64,000 nt of DNA, taken from assembly GCF_020524495.1 (NCBI RefSeq), contig NZ_JAIVLB010000002.1:62001-126000 (forward strand). The letters run 5' to 3'. Of this stretch, positions 27,001 through 36,346 are shown piece after piece. The stretch is from Bacillus stratosphericus. GTDB lineage: Bacteria; Bacillota; Bacilli; Bacillales; Bacillaceae. The notes under the pieces were generated by a model, which saw nothing but the letters and a program-made list of their open reading frames with translations, made no database searches and was not told the origin of the DNA. The translations under genes were made by a program, and so were the position numbers. The number at the start of each line of letters is the position of its first letter. Within the stretch, counting starts at the first letter, position 1.

Positions 27001-27240
27001 AGGTGTTTGCGTTTTATTTAAAATTTCCGTTTTAATTTTATCAAATTCCTTATCAGAAATCGGATGTTCCCCAATTTCTGATAAGTTGTTTTGTGTAATG
27101 ATCTTTCGTAAGTTCTGCCATAGATCGGCTTCTGATTTTAGATCTGGACGATAGTTCCATTGGTTACTCTCTTCACCAAGTACGTCAATTAACTGACGTT
27201 CTATTTCTGATTCATCTCTATGACCATTCTTGACCATCAT
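24079..27240 (-). CDS. hsdR: Type I restriction enzyme subunit HsdR
   Basis: Motor and nuclease subunit of a type I restriction-modification complex (R2M2S). The N-terminal PD-(D/E)xK nuclease has [20 protein letters not shown] at about 145-165 and the downstream Q..Y motif (QAYNQVKKY). The SF2 helicase core shows HATGSGKT (about 297), VVDECHR (about 418), FTGTPIF, and [29 protein letters not shown] split over the second RecA domain. The helical C terminus contacts HsdM. I choose ATG 27240 (AAGGGGAG four bases upstream; ATG 27237 also possible) over TTG 27264. About 1053 residues, family-typical and intact, so restriction should be active. Confidence 0.93.
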   Translation of the reverse strand: [1053 protein letters not shown]

Positions 27241-27256
27241 ATTTCTCCCCTTTTTG

Positions 27257-28432
27257 CTAGACAAACATCTTTTGTAAAAAGGCTTTTTTTGTTTGTTTTA
27301 GAATATCTAGTTCTTGTTCGTGTAGAGCGATTGTTTTGTCTAGTTGTTTGAAGAAGTTGCCTATTTGGGTTTGTTCTTCATCAGAAGGTATTTGTAATAT
27401 CAATTTCTTAACAATAGAACCAGAAAGATTACCTTGTCCTCCTTGGAGATAGGTATTAACAATTGAGCTTTTTTGTTTTTTAAGCCACTGGGTAATGAAA
27501 TATGAATCGTAACCTCTTTTAGGCTTTATTGCTAACAAAGCCTGATTAATTGCCCCGTTTACTTTAGAAATTCCCACTTCACCACTCGTAGCACCATATA
27601 AAGCATAAAGAATATCTCCTACGCTAACCATTTTGGATGAAGAATTATTAAATCCTTCTTCAGTAATATATAATTCAGTAGTTTTCGAATTAATCTCTGC
27701 CGACCTAATAAAAGGAATGTTTCCACCATAAAAAGTTTTATTATCTACACTTGGTGTACCACCAGAGTAAGACTCAGAGATCTCTCCTAAACACTTAGCT
27801 TCCCATCTCTCAACAAACCCAGGGAAACGAATTTCCGGTACGGACTCTCCTTCTTTTGGAAACATTTTTTGTAAGAACCCTTGTTTCATTTGTTTTAAGG
27901 TGTCTAGTTCTTGTTGTTGAAGCGCAATTGTTTCGTCTAGTTGTTTGAAGAAGTTGCCGATTCTCGATTGTTCTAATTCATCTGGAACTCTAATAATTGC
28001 CGCTTTAATATCAGTCGAATTTATCGATTCAAATGTAGATCCTGTGCTAAATTTCACCCAAAAATCATCGACTTTCATCTTTAATAACAATTGGTATATA
28101 AACTCATTTCCTTTAATTGCTGCTACTCCTCTACCAATAACAACATCATAGTGAGTTTTTCCAACATCACCGACAGGTGCTCGAACACTTAAAATAATAT
28201 CTCCTTTTTTGGCCTTTTTTGTGATCTGAGTTGTCCATAACCGAGGTGTTACCCAACCATTTTTCATATCTGCATTACCTTGCACTAAAATATGGTGATG
28301 GGGATTTTTTGTATAATTTTCTCCCTTAGGTGATTGCCCCATTGTGATTTGCACTATTTCGCCCAGTATAGATTCTTCCCATTCCCCACTAAACCCCTTA
28401 AACCTCACTTCTGGCACTCTTTTACTTCCCAC
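27257..28432 (-). CDS. hsdS: Type I restriction-modification specificity subunit HsdS
   Basis: Determines the bipartite DNA target through two target recognition domains (about residues 15-145 and 205-345), each followed by a conserved helical spacer. The spacers are near repeats: GNFFKQLDETIALQQQELDT then KQGFLQKMF, and GNFFKQLDKTIALHEQELDI then KKAFLQKMF; each recognition domain is preceded by VPE(V/I)RF.GF...WE. The start is GTG 28432 behind GAGGTG, inside the last 11 bases of hsdM. 391 residues. The recognition domains are visibly more AT-rich than the rest, as usual for domains exchanged by recombination. The target sequence cannot be inferred. Confidence 0.92.
   Translation of the reverse strand: MGSKRVPEVRFKGFSGEWEESILGEIVQITMGQSPKGENYTKNPHHHILVQGNADMKNGWVTPRLWTTQITKKAKKGDIILSVRAPVGDVGKTHYDVVIGRGVAAIKGNEFIYQLLLKMKVDDFWVKFSTGSTFESINSTDIKAAIIRVPDELEQSRIGNFFKQLDETIALQQQELDTLKQMKQGFLQKMFPKEGESVPEIRFPGFVERWEAKCLGEISESYSGGTPSVDNKTFYGGNIPFIRSAEINSKTTELYITEEGFNNSSSKMVSVGDILYALYGATSGEVGISKVNGAINQALLAIKPKRGYDSYFITQWLKKQKSSIVNTYLQGGQGNLSGSIVKKLILQIPSDEEQTQIGNFFKQLDKTIALHEQELDILKQTKKAFLQKMFV
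27263..27362. repeat. hsdS internal direct repeat, distal copy (encodes C-terminal spacer)
   Basis: About 100 bases highly similar to 27861-27960, including the identical stretch TCTAGTTGTTTGAAGAAGTT. It encodes the coiled-coil spacer that sets the distance between half-sites and can recombine to swap or lose a recognition domain. Confidence 0.8.
27861..27960. repeat. hsdS internal direct repeat, proximal copy (encodes central spacer)
   Basis: Partner of 27263-27362; it encodes the central conserved region after the first recognition domain. Confidence 0.8.
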
Positions 28433-30014
28433 GCTTAAACACCTCTAACGCACCTTTCATCCATTCTGCGTCTTTTTCATCATACTGCATGGAAGAAATC
28501 ATTTCATATAGGTTCGTCTCTAGCTCTTCTTTTTCTTTTCGAATTGCTTGAATTTCCGCTCCAATAGCATCCATATCGACAGGCTCTTCTTCTTCGAATG
28601 TATCGACATATCTTGGTATATTTAAGTTGAAGTCATTTTCTTTGATTTCCTCAAAGCTTGCGACATGTGCATACTTTTCTACATCTTCTCGTTTTTGATA
28701 TGTCTCTACGATTTTATCAATGTTTTCTATAGACAATTTGTTTTGATTTTTTCCTTTGGTACATTCTTTACTCGCATCAATAAATAGTACATCACGCGTT
28801 GTACGGTTTTTCTTTAAAATGATGACAGTGGTTGGAATGCTTGTACCAAAGAATAAGTTTGCTGGTAAACCGATCACCGCATCAATGTGTCCATCTTCTA
28901 GTAATTTTTTACGGATGACACCTTCTGCTGCGCCTCTGAAAAGAACACCATGTGGCAGGACAATCGCCATGGTTCCAGAATCTTTTAAGTGATATAAGCC
29001 GTGCAATAGAAAAGCAAAGTCCGCTTTTGATTTCGGTGCTAATTTCCCATAGCGATTGAAACGTGAATCATCTAAAAATGTATCATCTGCTGACCATTTG
29101 GCTGAATATGGCGGATTCATTAGAACTGAATCAAATGTATATGGCTCATCGGTCGGCCAGTCTTTATTTAATGTATCCCCGTTACGCAGACGCATATCTT
29201 CGTAATCAACACCGTGCAAGATCAAGTTCATTTTTGCTAAGTTATAAGTCGTTGTATTCAGTTCTTGCCCGTGATATTTCACACTTTCTGGATATTTAAT
29301 ATAATTACGAACATTTAACATTAAAGAACCAGAACCCATTGTAGGGTCATACACGCTGAATAATTTTTTCTCTTCTTGTCCCATTGCCACAATACGAGCC
29401 ATCATGATAGACACCTCATGTGGTGTATAGAATTCTCCCGCTTTTTTCCCTGCTTCTGAGGCAAATTGACTGATTAAATATTCATAGGCATCTCCAATGA
29501 CATCTCCATTATGGCCTATGACATCCACATCATTTAACTTTTTCAATACTTCTGTTATCGTAATATTTCGCTGCTGATCATCTGATCCTAGTTTTTTCGA
29601 TTTCAAATCCACATCATCAAACAAGCCACTAAATTGAAGATATTTCGTCGATAAATCAATAAATGCTTTATTTAAATCATTTAATTGAAAGGTATTCTGT
29701 TTTGCCTGACTCGCTAACTCACTAAATAAATACGCTGGCTCGATATCATATCCTATCGTATCGACTAATGTTTCGATTAAGTCTTTTTGAATATCCTCAT
29801 CTGATAATAACTCTTTGTATAATTGCGCTTGTTTATCCTGTGTATCGTATACTTCCGGCGATTCATATGCAACTTCGATGACTTTTTCTAATAATTGGTC
29901 AGATAAATACTTATAGAAAATCAAACCTAATAAATAGTTTTTATACTCTGAAGCGTCCATTTTGCTTCTAAGATCATCTGCGGCACTAAATAATTTTGTA
30001 TGTAATACAGCCAT
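28422..30014 (-). CDS. hsdM: Type I restriction-modification methyltransferase subunit HsdM
   Basis: N6-adenine methyltransferase subunit. An N-terminal helical HsdM_N domain (about 1-160) is followed by the catalytic domain with GEFYTPHEVS, SAM-binding DPTMGSGSL at about 223 and catalytic NPPY at about 300, then the C-terminal helices that contact HsdS. 530 residues; the order M-S-R and lengths resemble the EcoR124I-like (type IC) family. ATG start behind GAGGAAATAACG. It is the first gene of the hsdM-hsdS-hsdR operon (11-base overlap, then a short gap). Methylation protects host DNA from HsdR. Confidence 0.95.
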   Translation of the reverse strand: MAVLHTKLFSAADDLRSKMDASEYKNYLLGLIFYKYLSDQLLEKVIEVAYESPEVYDTQDKQAQLYKELLSDEDIQKDLIETLVDTIGYDIEPAYLFSELASQAKQNTFQLNDLNKAFIDLSTKYLQFSGLFDDVDLKSKKLGSDDQQRNITITEVLKKLNDVDVIGHNGDVIGDAYEYLISQFASEAGKKAGEFYTPHEVSIMMARIVAMGQEEKKLFSVYDPTMGSGSLMLNVRNYIKYPESVKYHGQELNTTTYNLAKMNLILHGVDYEDMRLRNGDTLNKDWPTDEPYTFDSVLMNPPYSAKWSADDTFLDDSRFNRYGKLAPKSKADFAFLLHGLYHLKDSGTMAIVLPHGVLFRGAAEGVIRKKLLEDGHIDAVIGLPANLFFGTSIPTTVIILKKNRTTRDVLFIDASKECTKGKNQNKLSIENIDKIVETYQKREDVEKYAHVASFEEIKENDFNLNIPRYVDTFEEEEPVDMDAIGAEIQAIRKEKEELETNLYEMISSMQYDEKDAEWMKGALEVFKRGK

Positions 30015-30331
30015 CGTTATTTCCTCGCTTTTCTTTATTGATCATGTTGTTTTAATCCTTCCGTATGAATTACTTTTTATCATACGAATTCATCGTATCA
30101 TAGTCTTATTTCATCGACAATCATTTCAAATATTCACAGGAATTACTATTAATTTATAGAACATACTCAATAGATACTCATGTTTCTTCATTAAAAATCT
30201 ATCTAGACTCTATTTCAAAAAAAATATGATAAAAGTGAACAAGGTACTGTTTGTTTCGTATGAGCCGATGCCAAAAGACTAGAGATTCGTTCTGCTAAAA
30301 GTCTGTTAGACTCTGTGACCTTATTTGTCAT
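30015..30331. other. AT-rich intergenic region upstream of hsdM
   Basis: About 315 bases, clearly more AT-rich than the flanks. It must hold the hsdM promoter (minus). The notable element is an imperfect palindrome at 30079-30101, half-sites ATCATACGA / TCGTATCAT (8 of 9) around ATTCA, which contains TATGAT -10-like hexamers on the minus strand and could be an operator. No control-protein gene is present. Confidence 0.4.
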
Positions 30332-30366
30332 AAAAAAATGCAGCCGGTTCTCTCAGCCCGGCTACA
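30332..30366 (-). terminator. tyrS terminator
   Basis: On the minus strand GTAGCCGG pairs with CCGGCTGC around a loop and is followed by ATTTTTTT, just past the tyrS stop. Confidence 0.9.
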
Positions 30367-30375
30367 CATTGAGTC

Positions 30376-31668
<1,293 letters not shown>

Positions 31669-31671
31669 TCA

Positions 31672-31946
31672 ACATAAAAAACGCCCCTTCGTATGAACGA
31701 AGGGACGATATATATCGCGGTACCACCCTGCTTAAAAGACAACACATCACGTCTTTTCACTTACACTGATAACGGACAGATCCGTTCTTTCACTAATGAG
31801 GCAGCATTTATGCTCCTTTTCGTAAAAGCGGTTCGTGAGGGTAATTCGAATATCTCTTTGTACTGACTCGCACCAGCCGTCAGCTCTCTTAAACAGGGAA
31901 AGATGATTCTACTGAATCTCAGTCAAAACCTTTTCATATTCAACTA
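31672..31946 (-). promoter_or_regulatory. Tyrosine T-box riboswitch leader of tyrS
   Basis: Minus-strand leader with all hallmarks. The T-box core AGGGTGGTACCGCG lies at 31716-31729. The downstream terminator (CGTCCCTTCG... with AACGCCCC partner and T run) lies at 31672-31707 and competes with the antiterminator. The 5' AGAGAG...GGTGCGAGTC stem I elements are present, and a UAC (Tyr) triplet in the expected specifier context at 31841-31843. Uncharged tRNA-Tyr binding should allow readthrough. Confidence 0.92.
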
Positions 31947-31952
31947 AGGTCA

Positions 31953-31981
31953 TTTTTAACATACTTTTGATTTCAAGTCAA
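31953..31981 (-). promoter_or_regulatory. Probable tyrS promoter
   Basis: Minus-strand TTGACT (31976-31981), 17-base spacer, TAAAAA (31953-31958) with an upstream TG (TGTTAAAAA). The -10 is weak. It begins 12 bases after the acsA reading frame ends, with no terminator between, so acsA transcripts probably also enter the T-box. Confidence 0.5.
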
Positions 31982-31993
31982 CTGACGGAGAAA

Positions 31994-33718
31994 TTAATCT
32001 TCCATTGTCGAAAGGTCGCCAGCAGGTAAATTCAGCTCCCACGCTTTTAGCACACGTCTCATAATTTTTCCGCTTCGCGTTTTTGGTAGTTTTTCTTTAA
32101 ACTCGATTTCTCTCGGTGCTGCATGTGCAGCGAGTCCTTTTTTCACAAATGTACGAATCTCTTCTTTCAGCTCATCTGTTGGCTCATATCCGCTCCTGAG
32201 AGCAATGAATGCTTTGATAATTTCACCGCGGACTGGATCTGGCTTTCCAATGACACCAGCCTCTGCAATGGCCGGATGTTCAACCAGCTTACTTTCAACC
32301 TCAAATGGACCGACTCGCTCTCCTGATGTCATGATGACATCATCGACACGTCCCTGGAACCAAAAGTATCCGTCTTCGTCCATATAAGCTGAATCTCCTG
32401 AAACATACCAATCTCCCGGCATAAAGTAAGATTCATATTTTTCAGGATTGTTCCAGATCGTATGCATCATGGATGGCCAGCCTTTTTTAATTGCAAGATT
32501 CCCCATTCGGTATGGCGGAAGTTCATTCCCGGCATTATCCACAATCGCTGCTTCTACGCCTGGAATTGGTTTCCCCATTGAACCTGGTTTGATGTCCATG
32601 CATGGATAATTACAAATCAGCTGTGCTCCTGTTTCCGTCATCCACCATGTATCATGAATTCGTTTGCCAAACACAGCGTCTCCCCAACGGATGACTTCAG
32701 GATTAAGAGGCTCCCCTACACTTAAAACGTGACGGAGCGAGCTGAGGTCATAGTTTTGAATGAGGTCGTCCCCTGCCCCCATCAGCATTCTGAAGGCTGT
32801 CGGCGCACTGTACCAAACAGTCACACCAAGTGATTCAATGGTTTCATACCACGTATCAGGATTGAACCGGCCACCTAATATGACATTCGTCGCCCCATTT
32901 AACCATGGTGAAAAAATGCCGTACACCGTACCCGTTACCCAGCCAGGATCAGCTGTACACCAGTAGACGTCATCTTCTTTCAGGTCAAGTACCCATTTCC
33001 CGGTCTGGCCTTGCTGCACCATTGCGCCATGGACATGCAGGACACCTTTTGGCGTACCGGTTGACCCTGATGTGTAATGAAGCAGGAAGCCGTCTTTTTC
33101 ATCCATCCATTCAATGTCGAGTTCCTTTGCTGCCTGCTTAAACGATTCTTCGTAGTGAATCGTCCGCACGCCATCCACGTCTTCCTTGTCACCGCCGACA
33201 ATGATGACAGATTCAAGTTTTGGAAGGTCTGCAAATGGTATCCGCTCCAGCAAATCAGGCGTCGCCACAATCACTTTTGCCTCACTATTTTCTAAACGAT
33301 CTTTGACGGCTCCCTCCATAAATGCCTCAAATAACGGGCCAACGATCGCACCAATTTTGACAGCGCCAAGCAGAAGAAAATAGAGCTCAGGTGATCTTGG
33401 CATAAAGATAAAGACACGATCCCCTTTTTGCACATGCGCTTTTTCTCTTAATAGATTTCCCGCTTTGTTTGTGTTGATTTTCATATCCCTGAATGTATAC
33501 TTTTCATCCCTCTGTGAATCTTTGTAGTGAAGTGCCACCTTGTTTTTACGAAACGAGTCCGCATGTCTGTCAATCGCTTCATAGGATACATTTACTTTTC
33601 CTGTTTCATACCAGGAGAAGTTTTTTCTCGCTTCCTCCCATGTGAATTCTTTGTATGCCTGCTCATAATCATTTAAATGATAGTTCCCTTTTACTGATAG
33701 TAGCGTTTCCACTTGCAT
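31994..33718 (-). CDS. acsA: Acetyl-CoA synthetase AcsA
   Basis: AMP-forming acetate-CoA ligase that activates acetate for growth or overflow re-use. Motifs: HYTSGSTGTPKGVLHVHG (P-loop), DTWWMTETG (acetate-pocket Trp region), the hinge VSGDSAYMDEDGYFWFQGRVDD, and the C-terminal PKTRSGKIMRR with the catalytic Lys, the residue acetylated by AcuA in B. subtilis. 574 residues from ATG 33718 (GGGGG eight bases upstream); TTG 33721 is less likely. It is divergent from the acuABC operon and carries a cre box just after its promoter, consistent with catabolite repression. Confidence 0.96.
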   Translation of the reverse strand: MQVETLLSVKGNYHLNDYEQAYKEFTWEEARKNFSWYETGKVNVSYEAIDRHADSFRKNKVALHYKDSQRDEKYTFRDMKINTNKAGNLLREKAHVQKGDRVFIFMPRSPELYFLLLGAVKIGAIVGPLFEAFMEGAVKDRLENSEAKVIVATPDLLERIPFADLPKLESVIIVGGDKEDVDGVRTIHYEESFKQAAKELDIEWMDEKDGFLLHYTSGSTGTPKGVLHVHGAMVQQGQTGKWVLDLKEDDVYWCTADPGWVTGTVYGIFSPWLNGATNVILGGRFNPDTWYETIESLGVTVWYSAPTAFRMLMGAGDDLIQNYDLSSLRHVLSVGEPLNPEVIRWGDAVFGKRIHDTWWMTETGAQLICNYPCMDIKPGSMGKPIPGVEAAIVDNAGNELPPYRMGNLAIKKGWPSMMHTIWNNPEKYESYFMPGDWYVSGDSAYMDEDGYFWFQGRVDDVIMTSGERVGPFEVESKLVEHPAIAEAGVIGKPDPVRGEIIKAFIALRSGYEPTDELKEEIRTFVKKGLAAHAAPREIEFKEKLPKTRSGKIMRRVLKAWELNLPAGDLSTMED

Positions 33719-33732
33719 CAAACAGTCCCCCT

Positions 33733-33748
33733 TTGCATACGTTTACAA
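33733..33748. promoter_or_regulatory. cre site (CcpA operator) for acsA
   Basis: TTGCATACGTTTACAA matches the cre consensus WTGNAANCGNWNNCAW at all but one fixed position. It overlaps the predicted acsA transcription start (about 33747), a repressing position. ccpA itself lies 2.7 kb away. Confidence 0.8.
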
Positions 33749-33753
33749 TGATC

Positions 33754-33782
33754 ATTATAGTATAGATGACTTTTTTTCTCAA
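33754..33782 (-). promoter_or_regulatory. SigA promoter of acsA
   Basis: Minus-strand TTGAGA (33777-33782), 17-base spacer, TATAAT (33754-33759). Confidence 0.85.
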
Positions 33783-33873
33783 TTTTTAAAAAACTTATAA
33801 TGAAACCATTTTAATTCTTTCAAGATTTAAGATAAAATAGAAACGACTCACTAGAATTTGAGGCGGTGGATAC

Positions 33874-34506
33874 GTGGAGCATCCTAAAACTTATTATTCA
33901 AAAACAATTGAGCGAGAAACAGGTAACATCCTTATTGAAGGCCCAGTACCTGCATCAGAGCTTGCGAACTACACGTTTCATGAAGGACTAACGGCATTTC
34001 GCACGCCTGAGGAACAGAAACAAGCACTTGTTGAAATAGCAGATCTACCTGAAGGACGTGTGATCATTGCAAGAGTGGATGAGCTTGTCGCAGGCTATGT
34101 CACGTATTTGTATCCTGATCCACTTGAGCGCTGGTCAGAAGGCAACATGGACAATTTAATTGAGCTTGGTGCCATTGAAGTCGCTCCTCCATTTAGAGGT
34201 TGCTCACTCGGCAAGCATTTACTGAATGTGAGCATGATGGATGAGCAAATGGAGAACTACATCATCATGACAACTGAATATTACTGGCATTGGGATTTAA
34301 AGGGGACAAAGAAAAACGTTTGGGAGTACCGCAAAATGATGGAGAAAATGATGAACGCAGGTGGTCTTGTCTGGTTTGCAACAGACGAGCCAGAGATCAG
34401 CTCACATCCTGCCAATTGTTTGATGGCGAGAATCGGCAAAAATGTGAGTCCTGATTCGATCGAGCGTTTTGATCGTCTTCGCTTCCATCAGCGCTTTATG
34501 TATTAA
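33874..34506 (+). CDS. acuA: Protein acetyltransferase AcuA (acts on AcsA)
   Basis: GNAT acetyltransferase that inactivates AcsA by acetylating its catalytic lysine (shown in B. subtilis). The acetyl-CoA binding segment is IEVAPPFRGCSLGKHLLNVS (about 108-127), the family's R/Q-x-x-G-x-A/G variant. Starts at GTG 33874 behind GAGGCGG. 210 residues, the expected length. First gene of acuABC and divergent from its substrate gene acsA. An AAGATAAAAT -10-like element is visible near 33828-33837. Confidence 0.94.
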   Translation: MEHPKTYYSKTIERETGNILIEGPVPASELANYTFHEGLTAFRTPEEQKQALVEIADLPEGRVIIARVDELVAGYVTYLYPDPLERWSEGNMDNLIELGAIEVAPPFRGCSLGKHLLNVSMMDEQMENYIIMTTEYYWHWDLKGTKKNVWEYRKMMEKMMNAGGLVWFATDEPEISSHPANCLMARIGKNVSPDSIERFDRLRFHQRFMY

Positions 34507-34544
34507 CGTTCAATTCGTTTTTTTGGCAAAGGGGATTGGTAAAC

Positions 34545-35186
34545 ATGATGATTGAACAAATTATGGAGCGTGATGTGATCACGCTGCGAAAAACCGATAC
34601 GATCGAAGAAGCCATTCAAAAAATGAGTGCTCATCACATTCGGCATATTCCCATCGTATCTGATCAAGGATCTGTCATTGGGATGGTGACAGATAGGGAT
34701 ATTAAAAACGCCAGTCCAAGTATTTTCGAAACAGAAAAAAGACAGCTTTTTATTCAGCGTCCGGTTGAAGAGATCATGGTGCTAGAGACGATCACCGCTC
34801 ACCCGCTTGATTTCGTTGAGGAGATTTCAAGTGTCTTTTTTGAGCACGGAATTGGTTGTCTTCCAGTTGTTAGACGCGGCAAGCTTGTAGGCATTATCAC
34901 GAAGACAGATTTACTTCGTACGTTTGTTAGACTGACAGGTGCAGATCAGCCTGGGTCACACTTAGAAGTGGAAGTGGAGCAAATGACAGAGGGGCTCGCA
35001 GATATTACGGCCATTTTAAAGGAGCAGCATATTCAAATGCTGAGTGTGCTTGTGTACCCACATGCAAATGAAGCCTCTAAAGTGCTCGTATTCCGCCTTC
35101 AAACCATTCATGCAGATCATGTGACGAAGCTGATTCGAGCAAAAGGCTACAAGGTGCTTTGGCCTATGGAGCAGACAATCAAATGA
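34545..35186 (+). CDS. acuB: AcuB, CBS-ACT domain protein
   Basis: Two CBS domains (about 5-60 and 75-135; IEEAIQKMSAHHIRHIPIV, GMVTDRDI, GIGCLPVVRRGKLVGIITKTDLL) followed by an ACT-like domain (about 140-213). Likely a nucleotide- or metabolite-sensing modulator of the acetylation pair; the exact role is unknown. I choose ATG 34545 (AAAGGGGAT upstream), giving 213 residues; ATG 34548 is equally possible. It overlaps acuC by four bases (ATGA). Confidence 0.9.
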   Translation: MMIEQIMERDVITLRKTDTIEEAIQKMSAHHIRHIPIVSDQGSVIGMVTDRDIKNASPSIFETEKRQLFIQRPVEEIMVLETITAHPLDFVEEISSVFFEHGIGCLPVVRRGKLVGIITKTDLLRTFVRLTGADQPGSHLEVEVEQMTEGLADITAILKEQHIQMLSVLVYPHANEASKVLVFRLQTIHADHVTKLIRAKGYKVLWPMEQTIK

Positions 35187-36343
35187 AAGAAGCGACCTTT
35201 GTTTTTTCACCATCTTTTCAAACGTACCAGTTTCATCAAGATCATCCCTTCAATCAGCTTCGCGTCTATTTAACATACGATCTTCTTCAAAAAATGAAAG
35301 CGTTAACGAATGATGAGATCATCGCACCGCGTATGGCGACGCTCGATGAATTAAAGCTTGTTCATACGGCAGATTATATTCAAGCTGTGCAGCGGGCAAG
35401 TGAAGGAAAGCTGTCTACAGCAGAGGGCGAACGCTATGGCCTTGGCACTGAGGATACACCGATGTTTGCAGGGATGCACGAGGCGGCTTCTCTCCTTGTC
35501 GGCGGAACATTAACAGCAGTTGATCAAGTGATGCTGGGTCATTCGCATCATGCGCTCAACCTTGGCGGCGGGCTTCACCACGGATTTAAAGGGCGTGCCT
35601 CTGGCTTTTGTATTTATAATGACAGCTCTGTGGCCATTCAATACATTCAAAAGACATATGGCGCAAGGATTTTATATATCGATACTGATGCTCATCACGG
35701 GGATGGTGTGCAGTTTAGCTTCTATGACGATCCAGAGGTATGTACTGTATCCATTCATGAAACAGGTCGCTACTTGTTCCCTGGAACTGGACAAGTACAG
35801 GAAAGAGGCCACGATAAAGGCTATGGCTATGCGTATAATATCCCTCTCGATGCATTTACAGAAGATGAATCGTTCCTCGAAGCATACCGAACAGCAGTAA
35901 CTGAGATTGCTACTTTTTTTAATCCAGACGTGATTTTAACGCAAAATGGGGCGGATGCTCACTATTATGATCCTTTAACCCATTTATCTGCCACCATGAA
36001 AATATATGAGGAAATTCCTAGACTTGCCCATGAGCTTGCTCATCAATATTGTGACGGAAAATGGATTGCTGTTGGCGGGGGTGGGTATGATATTTGGCGC
36101 GTTGTCCCAAGGGCATGGAGCCGCATTTGGCTTGAGATGAAAGGCATCACACCGCCAGCTGAGCTTCCACAGGACTGGATTCTAGCATGGAATAAGCAAT
36201 CACCTGTCACCCTTCCATCGACATGGTCAGATCCTGCAGATTTATATCCACCGATACCAAGAAGAGCAGAAATCACAGAAAAAAATGCACAAACGGTAGA
36301 AAAAGCACTCATGCCTGTTAGAAGAGAAAAGAAAAATGCATAA
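35183..36343 (+). CDS. acuC: Protein deacetylase AcuC
   Basis: Class I/II histone-deacetylase-fold, zinc-dependent enzyme that reactivates acetylated AcsA. Active-site features: ANLGGG-like segment as ALNLGGGLHHGFKG (paired His), zinc ligands in YIDTDAHHGDGVQ (D, H), NGADAHYYDPL (Asp), and the GGGGYD Tyr loop near 300. The start is ATG 35183, which overlaps the acuB stop; this removes eight residues from the longest frame and matches the family N terminus (FVFSPSFQTYQFHQDHPFN). 386 residues. Confidence 0.94.
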   Translation: MKEATFVFSPSFQTYQFHQDHPFNQLRVYLTYDLLQKMKALTNDEIIAPRMATLDELKLVHTADYIQAVQRASEGKLSTAEGERYGLGTEDTPMFAGMHEAASLLVGGTLTAVDQVMLGHSHHALNLGGGLHHGFKGRASGFCIYNDSSVAIQYIQKTYGARILYIDTDAHHGDGVQFSFYDDPEVCTVSIHETGRYLFPGTGQVQERGHDKGYGYAYNIPLDAFTEDESFLEAYRTAVTEIATFFNPDVILTQNGADAHYYDPLTHLSATMKIYEEIPRLAHELAHQYCDGKWIAVGGGGYDIWRVVPRAWSRIWLEMKGITPPAELPQDWILAWNKQSPVTLPSTWSDPADLYPPIPRRAEITEKNAQTVEKALMPVRREKKNA

Positions 36344-36346
36344 GAA

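Noticed and set aside
27257-28432. Phase-variable inverting hsdS system
   Set aside because: Only one hsdS and no inverted partial copy, invertase or recombinase gene in the window; the internal repeats are direct, not inverted.
22805-30331. Prophage or integrative element at rpsD-tyrS
   Set aside because: No integrase, transposase, phage gene, tRNA attachment site or flanking direct repeat could be seen.
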